A DNA stretch of 64,000 nucleotides, taken from the NCBI GenBank assembly GCA_040768665.1, contig JAXGMN010000020.1:124001-188000 (forward strand), read 5' to 3'. This stretch comes from JABWBD01 sp040768665. Lineage in GTDB: Bacteria; Planctomycetota; Planctomycetia; Pirellulales; Thermoguttaceae. How positions within the stretch are numbered: position 1 is the stretch's first letter; each line of letters opens with the position of its first letter. The notes under the pieces are model-generated. The model was given only the letters and a program-made list of their open reading frames with translations. It was not told the DNA's origin and did not search any database. Made by a program: the position numbers and the translations under genes. Below, piece after piece: positions 51,787 to 62,035 of the stretch.

Positions 51787-54534
51787 ATGTCCGACGCCAA
51801 GCGGCCAACCGTGCGTGCGTGGAAGACGAACTTCGCCGTTGCCCTCTGCCTGGCCCTCGTCGGCAGTAGGAGTTTGGCTGCCGACCCGGGACTGCTCGCC
51901 TGGTATCGGTTCGACGAAGGACATGGCGATGTCCTCGGCGACAGTTCGGGTCGCGGCAACGAAGCGGCCATCCACGGCGCCCGGTGGGCGCCTTGCGGAA
52001 ACGGCTTCGCCCTACGATTCGACGGCGTCGACGACTATGTCGATTGCGGCAACAGCCCCTCGCTGAACCCTTCCGCGGCGGTCACGGTGGAAGCTTGGCT
52101 CTGCCCCGATGGGATTCCCGGCGCCGGGGAAGCGGGCACGGTCGGCAAGTGTTACGACAGCTTCTTCTTGACCTATTACACCGACGGCAACTGCTGGTGG
52201 TATGTCGGCAACGGCGGCTCGAGCATCCGGGCCGCGGTGCCGGCGGGCACCTGGCACCACGTGGTCGGCACGTTCGACGGCGGGACCTCGCGGCTGTACG
52301 TCGACGGCGAAGTGCGCGGATCCAGGACGTCGAACAATCACGCGATCTCCGCCGGCGGTCCCTTCTTTCTCGGCACCAGCTCCGGCGACTCGCATTACAC
52401 GAAAGGGTTCTTCTACCGCGGCATGATGGCCGAGGTCCGAGTCTACGACCGGGCCCTCTCGGCGGATGAGGTCGCGCGGCATTACGGCACAACGCGGATC
52501 ACCGGCGAGATCGCAATGCGGCCTTACCTCTACCCTGCCGCCGGTACTCTCGCCGCCGATCTCGACCTCCGCGCACTGGGCGAACTGCCCGCGAAAAGCC
52601 AAGTCACTGTCCGGCTCCTGCCCGAAATCGGCGACGCTCCGCTCGCGCAGGATCGCATCGTCCTGTCGCCGTCTCAGCGCAACGCGGAGGTGACATTCAA
52701 ACTGCGAGGACTCGCACCCGGGCCCTATCGCCTCCAGGCGCACGCGACCGATTCCCTCGCGCGACAGATCGGACTGGTCACGGAACTGGATGTGAGATGG
52801 CCCGAGCCGCTCACGTGGAAAGAGGCTCCGCAAGCCAGGGTGCTGAATAACCTGGTCGCGGAATTATTCCGCGCAGAGTCTCCGACCGCGACGGCCTTTT
52901 CGTTTACCAATCCGCGTGTTGGGTGGGTTTTTGTCGCCAGCGAGACAACAGGCGGGGCCACGGCGCCGATCTCGGTCAGCGTTGACGGCAGCCAGCTTCA
53001 TCGCCACGAAAACGCGGCCCTCGAGGAGTCGATGCGCCTGCTTTCCAAGGGCGAACACCGGCTTACGCTCTCGTCGGCCGGAAACGTCAAGCGACTGGTC
53101 GTCCGCTCAATACCTGAGCTGATCTTCGCCAAGTACGGGCCCGAAATCGTGCTCGCCAAGACGCGAGCCAGAGCGCAACCCCATCGCAACGAGGCCGTTA
53201 ACTACGACTGGCAATTCCTCCACCGCCACGTTTTGCCGAATGTCAACGTGATGATCGGCACCGGTGGCCCCGACCAGGAGCCGATGCTCGCCGAATGGAA
53301 GCGAGAGGGAAAACGGTGGCTGGTCGAGTGCGGCGCCGTGGGATTTGTCCCCCAGAAACCGGTCACGGCCGGCGACGTGCAAGCGTACCTCGCCGGTCAC
53401 GCCGGTTTCGCCAATCCGCGGATCGACGGCGTGATCGTCGACGAATTCGGCGGCGGCGAACAGGCCGCCTACGAAGCATGGACCGAGGCCCTCCGCTGGA
53501 TTCGTGCCGACGGCTCGGTCTCCGGAAAGCTGATCTATCCCTATTGCGCTCCGATGTACGGTGCCAAGGCGAGCAGCCGGTTCATTCAGGCCGTGATGGA
53601 TGCCGGATCGCGGTTCGCCTTCGAACGATACCTGCCCGAACAGCGCGGCGAAGCGGCCACGCGAGCCTACCTCGATGCCGCGCTGCCCGCCACCATCGAC
53701 GCCTGGCGCCGCGCCATGCCCGGCGCCGAGCAGCACATGATCGTCTGCATGGGCACCTTCTCCCAGCCGCCGGAGAGCCTCGACGTCAATCCGGCCATCG
53801 ATTACCGGGTCTATCTCGACCGCCAGCTTAACATCCTGGCCAACGATCCGCGCTGTTTCGGCCTCTACGGCGTAATGACTTATCTGTCGAGTTACACCGA
53901 GCCGGAGATTGTCTGTTGGATGGGCAAGCTTTTCCGCCACTACTGCATCGAGGGCAGAAATGAACCCTACACGCGCGACCCTCTTGTCCTCGGGCACGTT
54001 GCCAACGGCGATTTCGAACAGGGGCTGGCCGGCTGGCAGGTCGAACCGGCGGAGGCCGGGAGTGTCGAGGCGCGCACCCGCGAAGGTTTCAGTTGGCTGC
54101 AGGGCCGCTATCCCATGACCAACCAGGGCAACACGGTCCTTTGGATGAAGCGAAGCGCGTCGAAGCCGAACACCGTCCGGCAGAAGGTCCGCGCGCTCGA
54201 ACCCGGCCGCCTCTATACGCTGCGGATGGTCTCGGGCGACGGCCAAGACCTCTCGATCCAGCAGCAATTGTCTCTCTCGGTGCGATTGGACGGCGCGGAG
54301 GTGCTGCCCGGCCGGGCGCGCCAAGACGTATTCCCCAACTGCTACAGTCACCACTACGGGCCGTTCGACCGCGAGCATCTGGCCTGGATGAGCTACCAAT
54401 GGATCCCCTTCCGGGCCGCCGCCAGCGACGCCACGCTCGTGATTTCCGACTGGACCGGCCCGGACACATTCGGCGGTCCAGTCGGACAGGAGATCGTGTT
54501 GAATTACGTGCAGGTTCAGCCTTTCGATCCGTAG
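51787..54534 (+). CDS. Secreted LamG-domain protein with possible catalytic barrel
   Basis: This is a 915-residue protein. The signal sequence region is TNFAVALCLALVGSRSLAA. Residues ~35-235 form a LamG/concanavalin-like jelly roll (LLAWYRFDEGHGDVLGDSSGRGNEA, ALRFDGVDDYVDCG, VTVEAWLCPDG, WHHVVGTFDGGTSRLYVDG, MAEVRVYDRALSADEV). A beta-rich middle is followed by residues ~460-720 resembling a TIM barrel (KRWLVECGAVGFV, IDGVIVDEFGGGEQAAYEAW, FERYLPEQRGEAATRAYLDA, YGVMTYLSSYTEPEIVCWMG). The C-terminus is carbohydrate-binding-like (GHVANGDFEQGLAGWQVEPA). VDEFGGGE could carry acidic catalytic residues, so it may be a glycoside hydrolase of an unassigned family. Confidence 0.75.
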   Translation: MSDAKRPTVRAWKTNFAVALCLALVGSRSLAADPGLLAWYRFDEGHGDVLGDSSGRGNEAAIHGARWAPCGNGFALRFDGVDDYVDCGNSPSLNPSAAVTVEAWLCPDGIPGAGEAGTVGKCYDSFFLTYYTDGNCWWYVGNGGSSIRAAVPAGTWHHVVGTFDGGTSRLYVDGEVRGSRTSNNHAISAGGPFFLGTSSGDSHYTKGFFYRGMMAEVRVYDRALSADEVARHYGTTRITGEIAMRPYLYPAAGTLAADLDLRALGELPAKSQVTVRLLPEIGDAPLAQDRIVLSPSQRNAEVTFKLRGLAPGPYRLQAHATDSLARQIGLVTELDVRWPEPLTWKEAPQARVLNNLVAELFRAESPTATAFSFTNPRVGWVFVASETTGGATAPISVSVDGSQLHRHENAALEESMRLLSKGEHRLTLSSAGNVKRLVVRSIPELIFAKYGPEIVLAKTRARAQPHRNEAVNYDWQFLHRHVLPNVNVMIGTGGPDQEPMLAEWKREGKRWLVECGAVGFVPQKPVTAGDVQAYLAGHAGFANPRIDGVIVDEFGGGEQAAYEAWTEALRWIRADGSVSGKLIYPYCAPMYGAKASSRFIQAVMDAGSRFAFERYLPEQRGEAATRAYLDAALPATIDAWRRAMPGAEQHMIVCMGTFSQPPESLDVNPAIDYRVYLDRQLNILANDPRCFGLYGVMTYLSSYTEPEIVCWMGKLFRHYCIEGRNEPYTRDPLVLGHVANGDFEQGLAGWQVEPAEAGSVEARTREGFSWLQGRYPMTNQGNTVLWMKRSASKPNTVRQKVRALEPGRLYTLRMVSGDGQDLSIQQQLSLSVRLDGAEVLPGRARQDVFPNCYSHHYGPFDREHLAWMSYQWIPFRAAASDATLVISDWTGPDTFGGPVGQEIVLNYVQVQPFDP

Positions 54535-54634
54535 CGGTCATGCAACACGCTACGCCAGGCAGTGTGTAACCATTCACGTCCATGGCCACTGGTCTATTCT
54601 TCGGCCCATTCGCGAGCAAGCGTCACCGACACCC

Positions 54635-55927
54635 TCACAAAATCACTTTTTCCGGCCAGCAATCGCGTTTCGATGCGCCCCAGAGCTTGCTGATGTAATC
54701 GATGGATAAGATATCCTCGCATGCATGAAGCCAGAAGGAGCCTTGGTCGGACAATGTGATTTGCTGGCCATCGTCCCTCAGGAACCCGAGCAGTCTTAGG
54801 ATCCGCAAATACCCTCCGTACGCGCGGTCGATATCCTCGCCGAATCTCTCCCGATAGTCGGTCTTTGCAAAACGGGTTTCGTAAATCCGCCAGTACAGCC
54901 AACCTGCTCGCTGCATTCTCTCCGTCAGATCGACGGACAGCGCCACGGCACTACCATGATCCTCGATGGCGTCGATGTACTCGGTGACGCCGAAAGTGTT
55001 CAGATAGAACACGTCTTTGAGATACGAGCCGCCGCTTGCGCCGAATCCCAAATAGAGCGGCACGGTCACCGAACAGTATCTGGGCACCCCTCGCCGCGTG
55101 AATGCCCAGACCGACGTCCGCTCGTATCCGGCCCGATAGAAGATGTTCTCCAGAATCCGCAGCATTCTCCGCCTTTTGAGGCTCTGAAGAATCACGTGGC
55201 TTCGTCCCGCACCGTCTTTTCCCATGCGAGTGTAGGGAAAGTGGAACAGGGGATACGCTGCGACCTGGTCCACGCCCAAGCTGACCAGTTCATGTCCGGT
55301 CTCGTCAATCTCCCCGTAGGTCTGTCCCGGCAAGGCGAACATTACGTCCACATTCACGCACTGGAAACCCGCGGAGACAGCGCGCCGCACCGCTTCCTTG
55401 ACCTCCTTGGCGGTGTATGGCCTGCGAAGGGTTTCCAAGTGCCGGTCGAACAGCGACTCGACCCCGATACTCAAATGTTGCACTCCCATGGACTTGATCT
55501 TCCTGAGATTCTCGGCGCTCAGGTGGTTGGGATGGCTCTCCATGTGGATGTCGCACTGCAGATTGAACACGGCGCGCATGTGCCCGATGATTTCGCCAAG
55601 GCCGCTATGGAGCATCGTGGTGGGAGTTCCACCGCCGATGTACAGGGAGGTAATTGGCTTGTCGCCTGCAATCTCCGCATAGAAGTCCATTTCGCTCTTG
55701 ATTGCATCGACGTATCGCCGGGCCAGATTGCCTCGATACAACTCCTTATTGTACGGACAGTACGGGCATATCTGCTCGCAGAACGGGATATGAAGGTAAA
55801 GCCCCAGCGCGCCGATCGTCTCTAACTTCGTGCGAAGGTGCTCGCGTGACGGGACGGTTCGTGCCAGCACAATCTCATGCTCGCCCGTCAGGAGTCTGAG
55901 CAGAATCTGTCGAAGGAGGCGTTCCAT
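54635..55927 (-). CDS. Radical SAM protein, HemN/HemW-like
   Basis: This is a 430-residue protein. LGLYLHIPFCEQICPYCPYNKELYRG carries the CxxxCxxC cluster motif preceded by the YxHIPFC signature of the coproporphyrinogen oxidase-like group. SLYIGGGTPTTM, HMESHPNHLSAENLRKIKSMGVQHLSIGVESL and NVDVMFALPGQTYGEIDETGHELVSLGVDQVAAYPLFHFPYT are typical of HemN/HemW. The C-terminal HemN domain follows (LGFGASGGSYL, LRLLGFLRDDGQQITLSDQGSFWLHA). It could be a haem chaperone or a specialised methyltransferase-like relative. The preceding gene on this strand is a radical SAM remnant interrupted by a repeat element. Confidence 0.85.
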   Translation of the reverse strand: MERLLRQILLRLLTGEHEIVLARTVPSREHLRTKLETIGALGLYLHIPFCEQICPYCPYNKELYRGNLARRYVDAIKSEMDFYAEIAGDKPITSLYIGGGTPTTMLHSGLGEIIGHMRAVFNLQCDIHMESHPNHLSAENLRKIKSMGVQHLSIGVESLFDRHLETLRRPYTAKEVKEAVRRAVSAGFQCVNVDVMFALPGQTYGEIDETGHELVSLGVDQVAAYPLFHFPYTRMGKDGAGRSHVILQSLKRRRMLRILENIFYRAGYERTSVWAFTRRGVPRYCSVTVPLYLGFGASGGSYLKDVFYLNTFGVTEYIDAIEDHGSAVALSVDLTERMQRAGWLYWRIYETRFAKTDYRERFGEDIDRAYGGYLRILRLLGFLRDDGQQITLSDQGSFWLHACEDILSIDYISKLWGASKRDCWPEKVIL

Positions 55928-55941
55928 AGGTCAGATGTACT

Positions 55942-56220
55942 TCATCGGGCTAAGAGCCTATCCCAAAACCTTCGAGGAGAGGGGGACAGGCACATTTTGC
56001 TCCGAAGACTCCGCAAAATGAGCCAGTCCCCGGCAGTTTTGGGATAGGCTCTAAGCAGGACCGAGGGCTTCAGCTTCAGGGTTTGATCGACATCGGCATA
56101 GCACAGGTAACCGCAGTTCCGGCACAGTCCTGCATCATGCGAGAACCGGCAACGCGCAAACACCATGCCTTTTTCATAAACCGAACAGACGGGCATCGGC
56201 CGCCTCCAATCGTTCCTCAA
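55942..56220 (-). pseudogene. Radical SAM protein C-terminal remnant ended by a repeat element
   Basis: The minus-strand frame reads PMPVCSVYEKGMVFARCRFSHDAGL and CRNCGYLCYADVDQTLKLKPSVLL, a Cys-rich C-terminus like those of B12-binding or SPASM radical SAM proteins; the N-terminal part is missing. At PSVLL it enters the palindromic element (55954-56051) and takes on an element-encoded tail (RAYPKTAGDWLILRSLRSK...). Removing the element and one TAA restores PSVLLSPMKYI-stop, followed five bases later by the ATG of the HemN-like gene. The two radical SAM genes were therefore once a tight operon. Confidence 0.6.
55954..56051 (-). repeat. TAA-flanked palindromic element in radical SAM remnant
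   Basis: This is a 98-bp copy with outer arms GAGCCTATCCCAAAAC / GTTTTGGGATAGGCTC and inner arms GGGGACAGGCACATTTTGC / GCAAAATGAGCCAGTCCCC. It is flanked by TAA at 55951-55953 and 56052-56054. The insertion interrupts the last codons of the remnant gene. This is the most symmetrical copy in the window. Confidence 0.9.
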
Positions 56221-56576
56221 GGCGCACCCGCCGGCATGTTAGTTCTTGGGCGGTCCAAAACAACGGCGCTTCCTCACCAACAGCCAACATAGCTATCGGA
56301 CGCCATTCGTCAAGGGGGTGTCACCGAAAGAATCGGCATCGATCAAGCCAGTTTGCGCGGCTACCCTTGCGCCGTTCCATGCGACTCACCGCATTCAACT
56401 CAGAGGGAAAGACGGAGCCGGGGTGCCCCCACGGCTTCACGGAACTTTGCGCGCCTCGGAGGCACACACCGACGCAAGTGCAACACGGACGTGGTGCGTT
56501 GCGTGGAACCTGGGGCGATGCCAAAATGATCTGCATGAACGGACAAGTCCGCAAAGCCTCACCTCGGAATGCCCCC
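56221..56576. other. Intergenic region before sulfatase
   Basis: No intact gene. The missing N-terminal part of the radical SAM remnant is not recognisable here in any frame. The sulfatase frame is open back to 56367, but that part reads as non-coding. Confidence 0.35.
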
Positions 56577-58241
56577 ATGAAAGCTCTCCACCCGTTGTTC
56601 TTCTCGCTGGCTCTAAGCCTCTTACCGTTTGCGGTAGAAGCCTCGCCCCCGGCGAAGCCCAACTTGCTGCTGATCTATGTCGACGACATGGGCTACGCCG
56701 ACCCGGGATGCTACGGCGGCAACCTGGCTCCGACACCGAACATCGACTCGCTGGCGGCCGGCGGAGTCCGCTGCACCGACGGCTATGTCACCTCGCCCGT
56801 CTGCGCCCCCAGCCGTTGCGGCCTCCTCACCGGCGCCTATGGTCAGCGATTCGGTATGCAATGGAATGAGGACCAGTACCGCAATAATTCCTACCGGATA
56901 CCGGACGAACACAAGCTCCTGCCCGAGGCGCTGGCGGCGAGCGGCTATGCCACCGGTCACATTGGCAAATGGAACGTGAGCCGCGACGTAGCGCGCGCGT
57001 GCGAGGAGGCGCGCGGCGTGATGGATTGGAAAGGCCACTATTTCGCCGCGGAGGACGGCACGTTCTTCGGCGTCGATGGAGGCGGCGGCGGTGACAAGGT
57101 CAACACCGCCGCCGAACCGCACGGCTGGGGTCCTGATCGCCCGGGCGCTGCCTACTTGACCGATACACTTACCGACTACGCCCTCGACTTCATCGACCGC
57201 CGGAGCGAGAACCGCTCCGCGACGGGAAATCCCTTCTTCCTCTACCTCGCCTACAATGCCGTCCACAGCCCCTGGCAGGCCAAAACGTCCGATCGATCCC
57301 AATTCGCCCACCTGCCCAACGAGCCCCTGCAACTCTACGCGGCCATGCTGGCCTCGTTGGACGAAAACATCGGCCGAGTGCTTCGCCGGCTCGAACAGCG
57401 CGGGCTGGAGCAGAATACCCTGATCGCCTTCATCAGCGACAACGGCCCTGCCCTGGGCAGCCCCCGAATCAAAGGCTGGAAGCCCGAATGGCCCAAAGAG
57501 GTCCTGATGGGGTCCGCCGCTCCCTTGCGTGGTCACAAGGCCCAGTACTACGAAGGCGGCATCCGTGTTCCATACATCCTTCGATGGCCCGGCCAAATCC
57601 AGCCCGGCAGCGAATATCGACAGCCGGTAAGCACGATGGACATCTATACCACCTTCTGCGCCGCCGCAGGCGTGCCGATCCCCGAGGGCACGCGCGTCGA
57701 CGGAGTCAACCTGTTGCCCTACCTGCAAGGCGCAAAACAGGGGCCGCCGCACGAGACACTCTACTGGCTGTCCAACGAACAGGGCGCCGTCCGCCGCGGC
57801 GACTGGAAACTCGTTATCACTCCCTGGAAACCGCAGCTCCAGCTATTCAACCTGGCCCAAGACATCGCAGAAACACAGGACGGCTCGGCCGGGCATCCGG
57901 AGATCCGCGACGCCTTGCTGGCCGCCTGGTCCGACTGGCGCAAGCCGCTGCCGCCCCGAGCCAACCCCGTCGAGCCCAAGAAACCTCCCAAATCAGGCAC
58001 AATCGCCGGCATTTTCTCCATCAAGGAGATGAAAACACCGGACGGAAAACCCTACACCGCCTACGCCTTGACAACATCGGATGGCGGCCAGTACCTCCTC
58101 TACTACCGCTTGCTCAAGGATGAATTCAACGGCCGCAAGCCATCCGATCTCATCGATCGCAAGGTGCGCATCTCCGGCACTTACACCCCGACCGCCCACG
58201 GCGGCACTTTTACCCATGTCGACCTTTTGGAGTGCGAGTGA
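56577..58241 (+). CDS. Secreted sulfatase with C-terminal extension
   Basis: This is a 554-residue sulfatase starting MKALHPLFFSLALSLLPFAVEA (signal peptide). KPNLLLIYVDDMGYADPGCYGG and CAPSRCGLLTGAYGQRFGM carry the formylglycine Cys (~76). GHIGKWNVSRDVA (Asn replaces the usual His-Leu of GKWHLG), ISDNGPALGSP and YEGGIRVPYILRWPG follow. After the normal end (ELFNLAQDIAETQDGS equivalent), a ~85-residue extension appears (GTIAGIFSIKEMKTPDGKPYTAYALTTSDGGQYLLYY ... RKVRISGTYTPTAHGGTFTHVDLLE), probably a small OB-like beta domain. Such tails may bind substrate. The frame is open upstream, but the signal peptide fixes the start. Confidence 0.9.
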   Translation: MKALHPLFFSLALSLLPFAVEASPPAKPNLLLIYVDDMGYADPGCYGGNLAPTPNIDSLAAGGVRCTDGYVTSPVCAPSRCGLLTGAYGQRFGMQWNEDQYRNNSYRIPDEHKLLPEALAASGYATGHIGKWNVSRDVARACEEARGVMDWKGHYFAAEDGTFFGVDGGGGGDKVNTAAEPHGWGPDRPGAAYLTDTLTDYALDFIDRRSENRSATGNPFFLYLAYNAVHSPWQAKTSDRSQFAHLPNEPLQLYAAMLASLDENIGRVLRRLEQRGLEQNTLIAFISDNGPALGSPRIKGWKPEWPKEVLMGSAAPLRGHKAQYYEGGIRVPYILRWPGQIQPGSEYRQPVSTMDIYTTFCAAAGVPIPEGTRVDGVNLLPYLQGAKQGPPHETLYWLSNEQGAVRRGDWKLVITPWKPQLQLFNLAQDIAETQDGSAGHPEIRDALLAAWSDWRKPLPPRANPVEPKKPPKSGTIAGIFSIKEMKTPDGKPYTAYALTTSDGGQYLLYYRLLKDEFNGRKPSDLIDRKVRISGTYTPTAHGGTFTHVDLLECE

Positions 58242-58363
58242 CTTGTCACCGCTTTCTATCTTCATGTCCCTCTCTTTCGCATTTTTTCTCCCTCATGGAG
58301 CCGTTGAAGCACCGGCGCGGTCCCTTCCACCTCTCCCGCAGGGAACCGCGACATGCTACACTT

Positions 58364-58463
58364 GAGACTGCTGAAAAGGGGGACTGGCTCCGCAACATCC
58401 TGCCCTTGTTCTGAAGCCAAATCACACTTAGTTGCGGTGCGTGTCCCCTTTTTCAGCGGTCTC
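58364..58463. repeat. Palindromic element with GAGACTGCTGAAAA ends
   Basis: This is a 100-bp element with ends GAGACTGCTGAAAAGGGGGA and TCCCCTTTTTCAGCGGTCTC (two mismatches). Inside are GGGGACTGGCTCCGCAAC and GTTGCGGTGCGTGTCCCC, matching the core of the TAA-flanked family while the outer stem is unrelated. It lies between the sulfatase and glyS, ~48 bases before the glyS ATG. Confidence 0.8.
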
Positions 58464-58510
58464 TACACAAATAGGTTTCACTGCACCGCGTTTCTTGAAA
58501 GTGTGACGTA

Positions 58511-60214
<1,704 letters not shown>

Positions 60215-60233
60215 ATTCGCTTTCCCGTTACGA

Positions 60234-60269
60234 CACCAGCCCGGCTGCTCAGAAACAGCCGGGCTGGTG
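60234..60269. terminator. Hairpin between convergent glyS and fabF
   Basis: CACCAGCCCGGCTG (60234-60247) and CAGCCGGGCTGGTG (60256-60269) form a perfect 14-bp stem with an 8-base loop, 20 bases after the glyS stop. No long T-tract follows on either strand, so termination efficiency is uncertain, but position and symmetry suggest a two-way terminator. Confidence 0.6.
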
Positions 60270-60339
60270 GAAGACGCGTGGTCTTGTTGCGATGCTGTCC
60301 AGCGAATCGGCGCGAGCCAGCAGACACGCCCGGCGTATC

Positions 60340-61590
60340 TCAGCCGGTTCCGTTGCGCAGCCGCCCAATCACGAGAGAGGCGTTGTGCCCGCCAAAACCG
60401 AAACTGTTCGACATCGCCACATCCAGATTGCGCTCGCGAGCCTGATTGGGCGTATAGTCCAGGTCGCAGAGCGGATCGGGTGTGTGATAGTTGATCGTGG
60501 GCGGAATCACGCCGTGGACCAGGGCAAGCACCGTGAGCACGAGTTCCACGCCACCGCTGGCGCCAAGCAGGTGGCCGAGCTGGCTCTTCGTGCTGGAAAC
60601 GTTCACCTTGTAGGCATGATCGCCGAAGACCGACTTGACGGCCGCCGTTTCCGACTGATCGCCCAGCATTGTGCTCGTGCCGTGCGCATTGATGTAGCCG
60701 ACGTCCGAAGCATCGACCCGGGCGTTCGCCAGAGCCAATCGCATTGCGGTGGCGGCCCCGATTCCATCCTTGTCCGGCTGCGTGATATGGCTGCCGTCCG
60801 CGCTGTAACCGCTGCCGAGCATCTCGGCATAGATCCGCGCGCCGCGAGCCTTCGCGTGCTCCAATTCCTCCAGCACGACCACACCGGAACCCTCACTGAG
60901 AACGAAGCCGTCGCGATCCTTGTCGAACGGGCGGCTGGCGCCGGCCGGATCGTCGTTTCGCTCCGACAAAGCCCGCATCGCGCAGAATCCGCTCATTCCC
61001 ATCGGCGTGACCGCCGCTTCCGCGCCGCCGCTGATCATGATGTCAGCATCGCCGTACTGGATCGTACGGAATGCGTCGCCAAGCGCATTCGACGCGCTGG
61101 CGCAGGCCGTCGCCACCGCGGCATTGGGCCCTCGCAGACCGTACTGAATGGAGACTTGCCCGCTCGCCGCATTAGGCATCAGCTTCGGAATCGTGAACGC
61201 CGACACCTTGTCGGGGCCTTTTTCCAGGAGACGGGTGTGCTGCACCTCAATCTCCTGGAGTCCGCCGATTCCCGAGCCGATGATCACACCGCAACGAAAC
61301 ACGTCCTCTTTGCCGAAGTCCAAACCCGCATCGCGAACGGCATCGACCGAAGCCACCAGGGCGAACTGGGTGAAACGATCGAGCTTCTTAGTCTCTTTCG
61401 CGGGAATGTACTCGTCGGTGGACCAAGGGGAAATCTCGCCCCCGAAGCGGGAACGAAACTGGGAAACGTCGAACCGCGCAATCGGCCGAACGCCGCTCTC
61501 CCCGTTGCAAATGCGGGTCCAGAGGTCGTTCACCTTGCAGCTTAGCGACGTGACCGCACCGAGTCCGGTGATGACAACGCGACGTTTCAT
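60340..61590 (-). CDS. fabF: 3-oxoacyl-[acyl-carrier-protein] synthase II
   Basis: This is a 416-residue condensing enzyme: MKRRVVITGLGAVTSL, VATACASASNALGDAF with the catalytic Cys, YINAHGTSTMLGDQSE with the first His, and KSQLGHLLGASGGVELVLTVLAL with the second His. SNSFGFGGHNASLVIGR is near the end. It elongates acyl-ACP with malonyl-ACP in fatty acid synthesis. It is last in the rpmF-fabD-fabG-acpP-fabF order, 5 bases after acpP. Confidence 0.96.
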   Translation of the reverse strand: MKRRVVITGLGAVTSLSCKVNDLWTRICNGESGVRPIARFDVSQFRSRFGGEISPWSTDEYIPAKETKKLDRFTQFALVASVDAVRDAGLDFGKEDVFRCGVIIGSGIGGLQEIEVQHTRLLEKGPDKVSAFTIPKLMPNAASGQVSIQYGLRGPNAAVATACASASNALGDAFRTIQYGDADIMISGGAEAAVTPMGMSGFCAMRALSERNDDPAGASRPFDKDRDGFVLSEGSGVVVLEELEHAKARGARIYAEMLGSGYSADGSHITQPDKDGIGAATAMRLALANARVDASDVGYINAHGTSTMLGDQSETAAVKSVFGDHAYKVNVSSTKSQLGHLLGASGGVELVLTVLALVHGVIPPTINYHTPDPLCDLDYTPNQARERNLDVAMSNSFGFGGHNASLVIGRLRNGTG

Positions 61591-61595
61591 GGGAA

Positions 61596-61844
61596 CTAGT
61601 CGGAATCCTTCTGGACAGCCTGCTCGATGTGATCAATTGCCTGGCCGACTGTCTGGATCTTCTCCGCGGCGTCGTCGGGAATGTTGATGTCGAACTCTTC
61701 CTCCAATTCCATGACCAGTTCGACGGTGTCCAGCGAGTCCGCGCCGAGGTCGTTGACGAACGACGTCTCGCGGTTGATTTGATCCTTGCTGACGCCCAAC
61801 TGTTCGGCGACGATGTCGATGACGCGTTCTTCCACTGAGGCCAC
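61596..61844 (-). CDS. acpP: Acyl carrier protein
   Basis: This is an 82-residue ACP from a GTG start: MASVEERVIDIVAEQLGVSKDQI, NDLGADSLDTVELVMELEEEF with the phosphopantetheine Ser ~37, then INIPDDAAEKIQTVGQAIDHIEQAV. The frame is open upstream to 61946, but the GTG follows GGAGGACC and gives normal length. It carries acyl chains for FabD, FabG and FabF encoded around it. Confidence 0.95.
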   Translation of the reverse strand: MASVEERVIDIVAEQLGVSKDQINRETSFVNDLGADSLDTVELVMELEEEFDINIPDDAAEKIQTVGQAIDHIEQAVQKDSD

Positions 61845-62035
61845 TGTGGGGTCCTCCTGATGAATTGCCTTGGGGACAAAACTGAGCGTTAAAGAAGCCT
61901 CGCGGTCTTTACAGAAGAATCTGCTACCGCTCCCGAAAGGCTCCAAATCCTACCGTTTACCTCTTTTGCACCGATCGAACAAGATTAGCGATTTTTCACG
62001 CAACTGTCTATACGGCATGCGGGGACTCTGATTGC

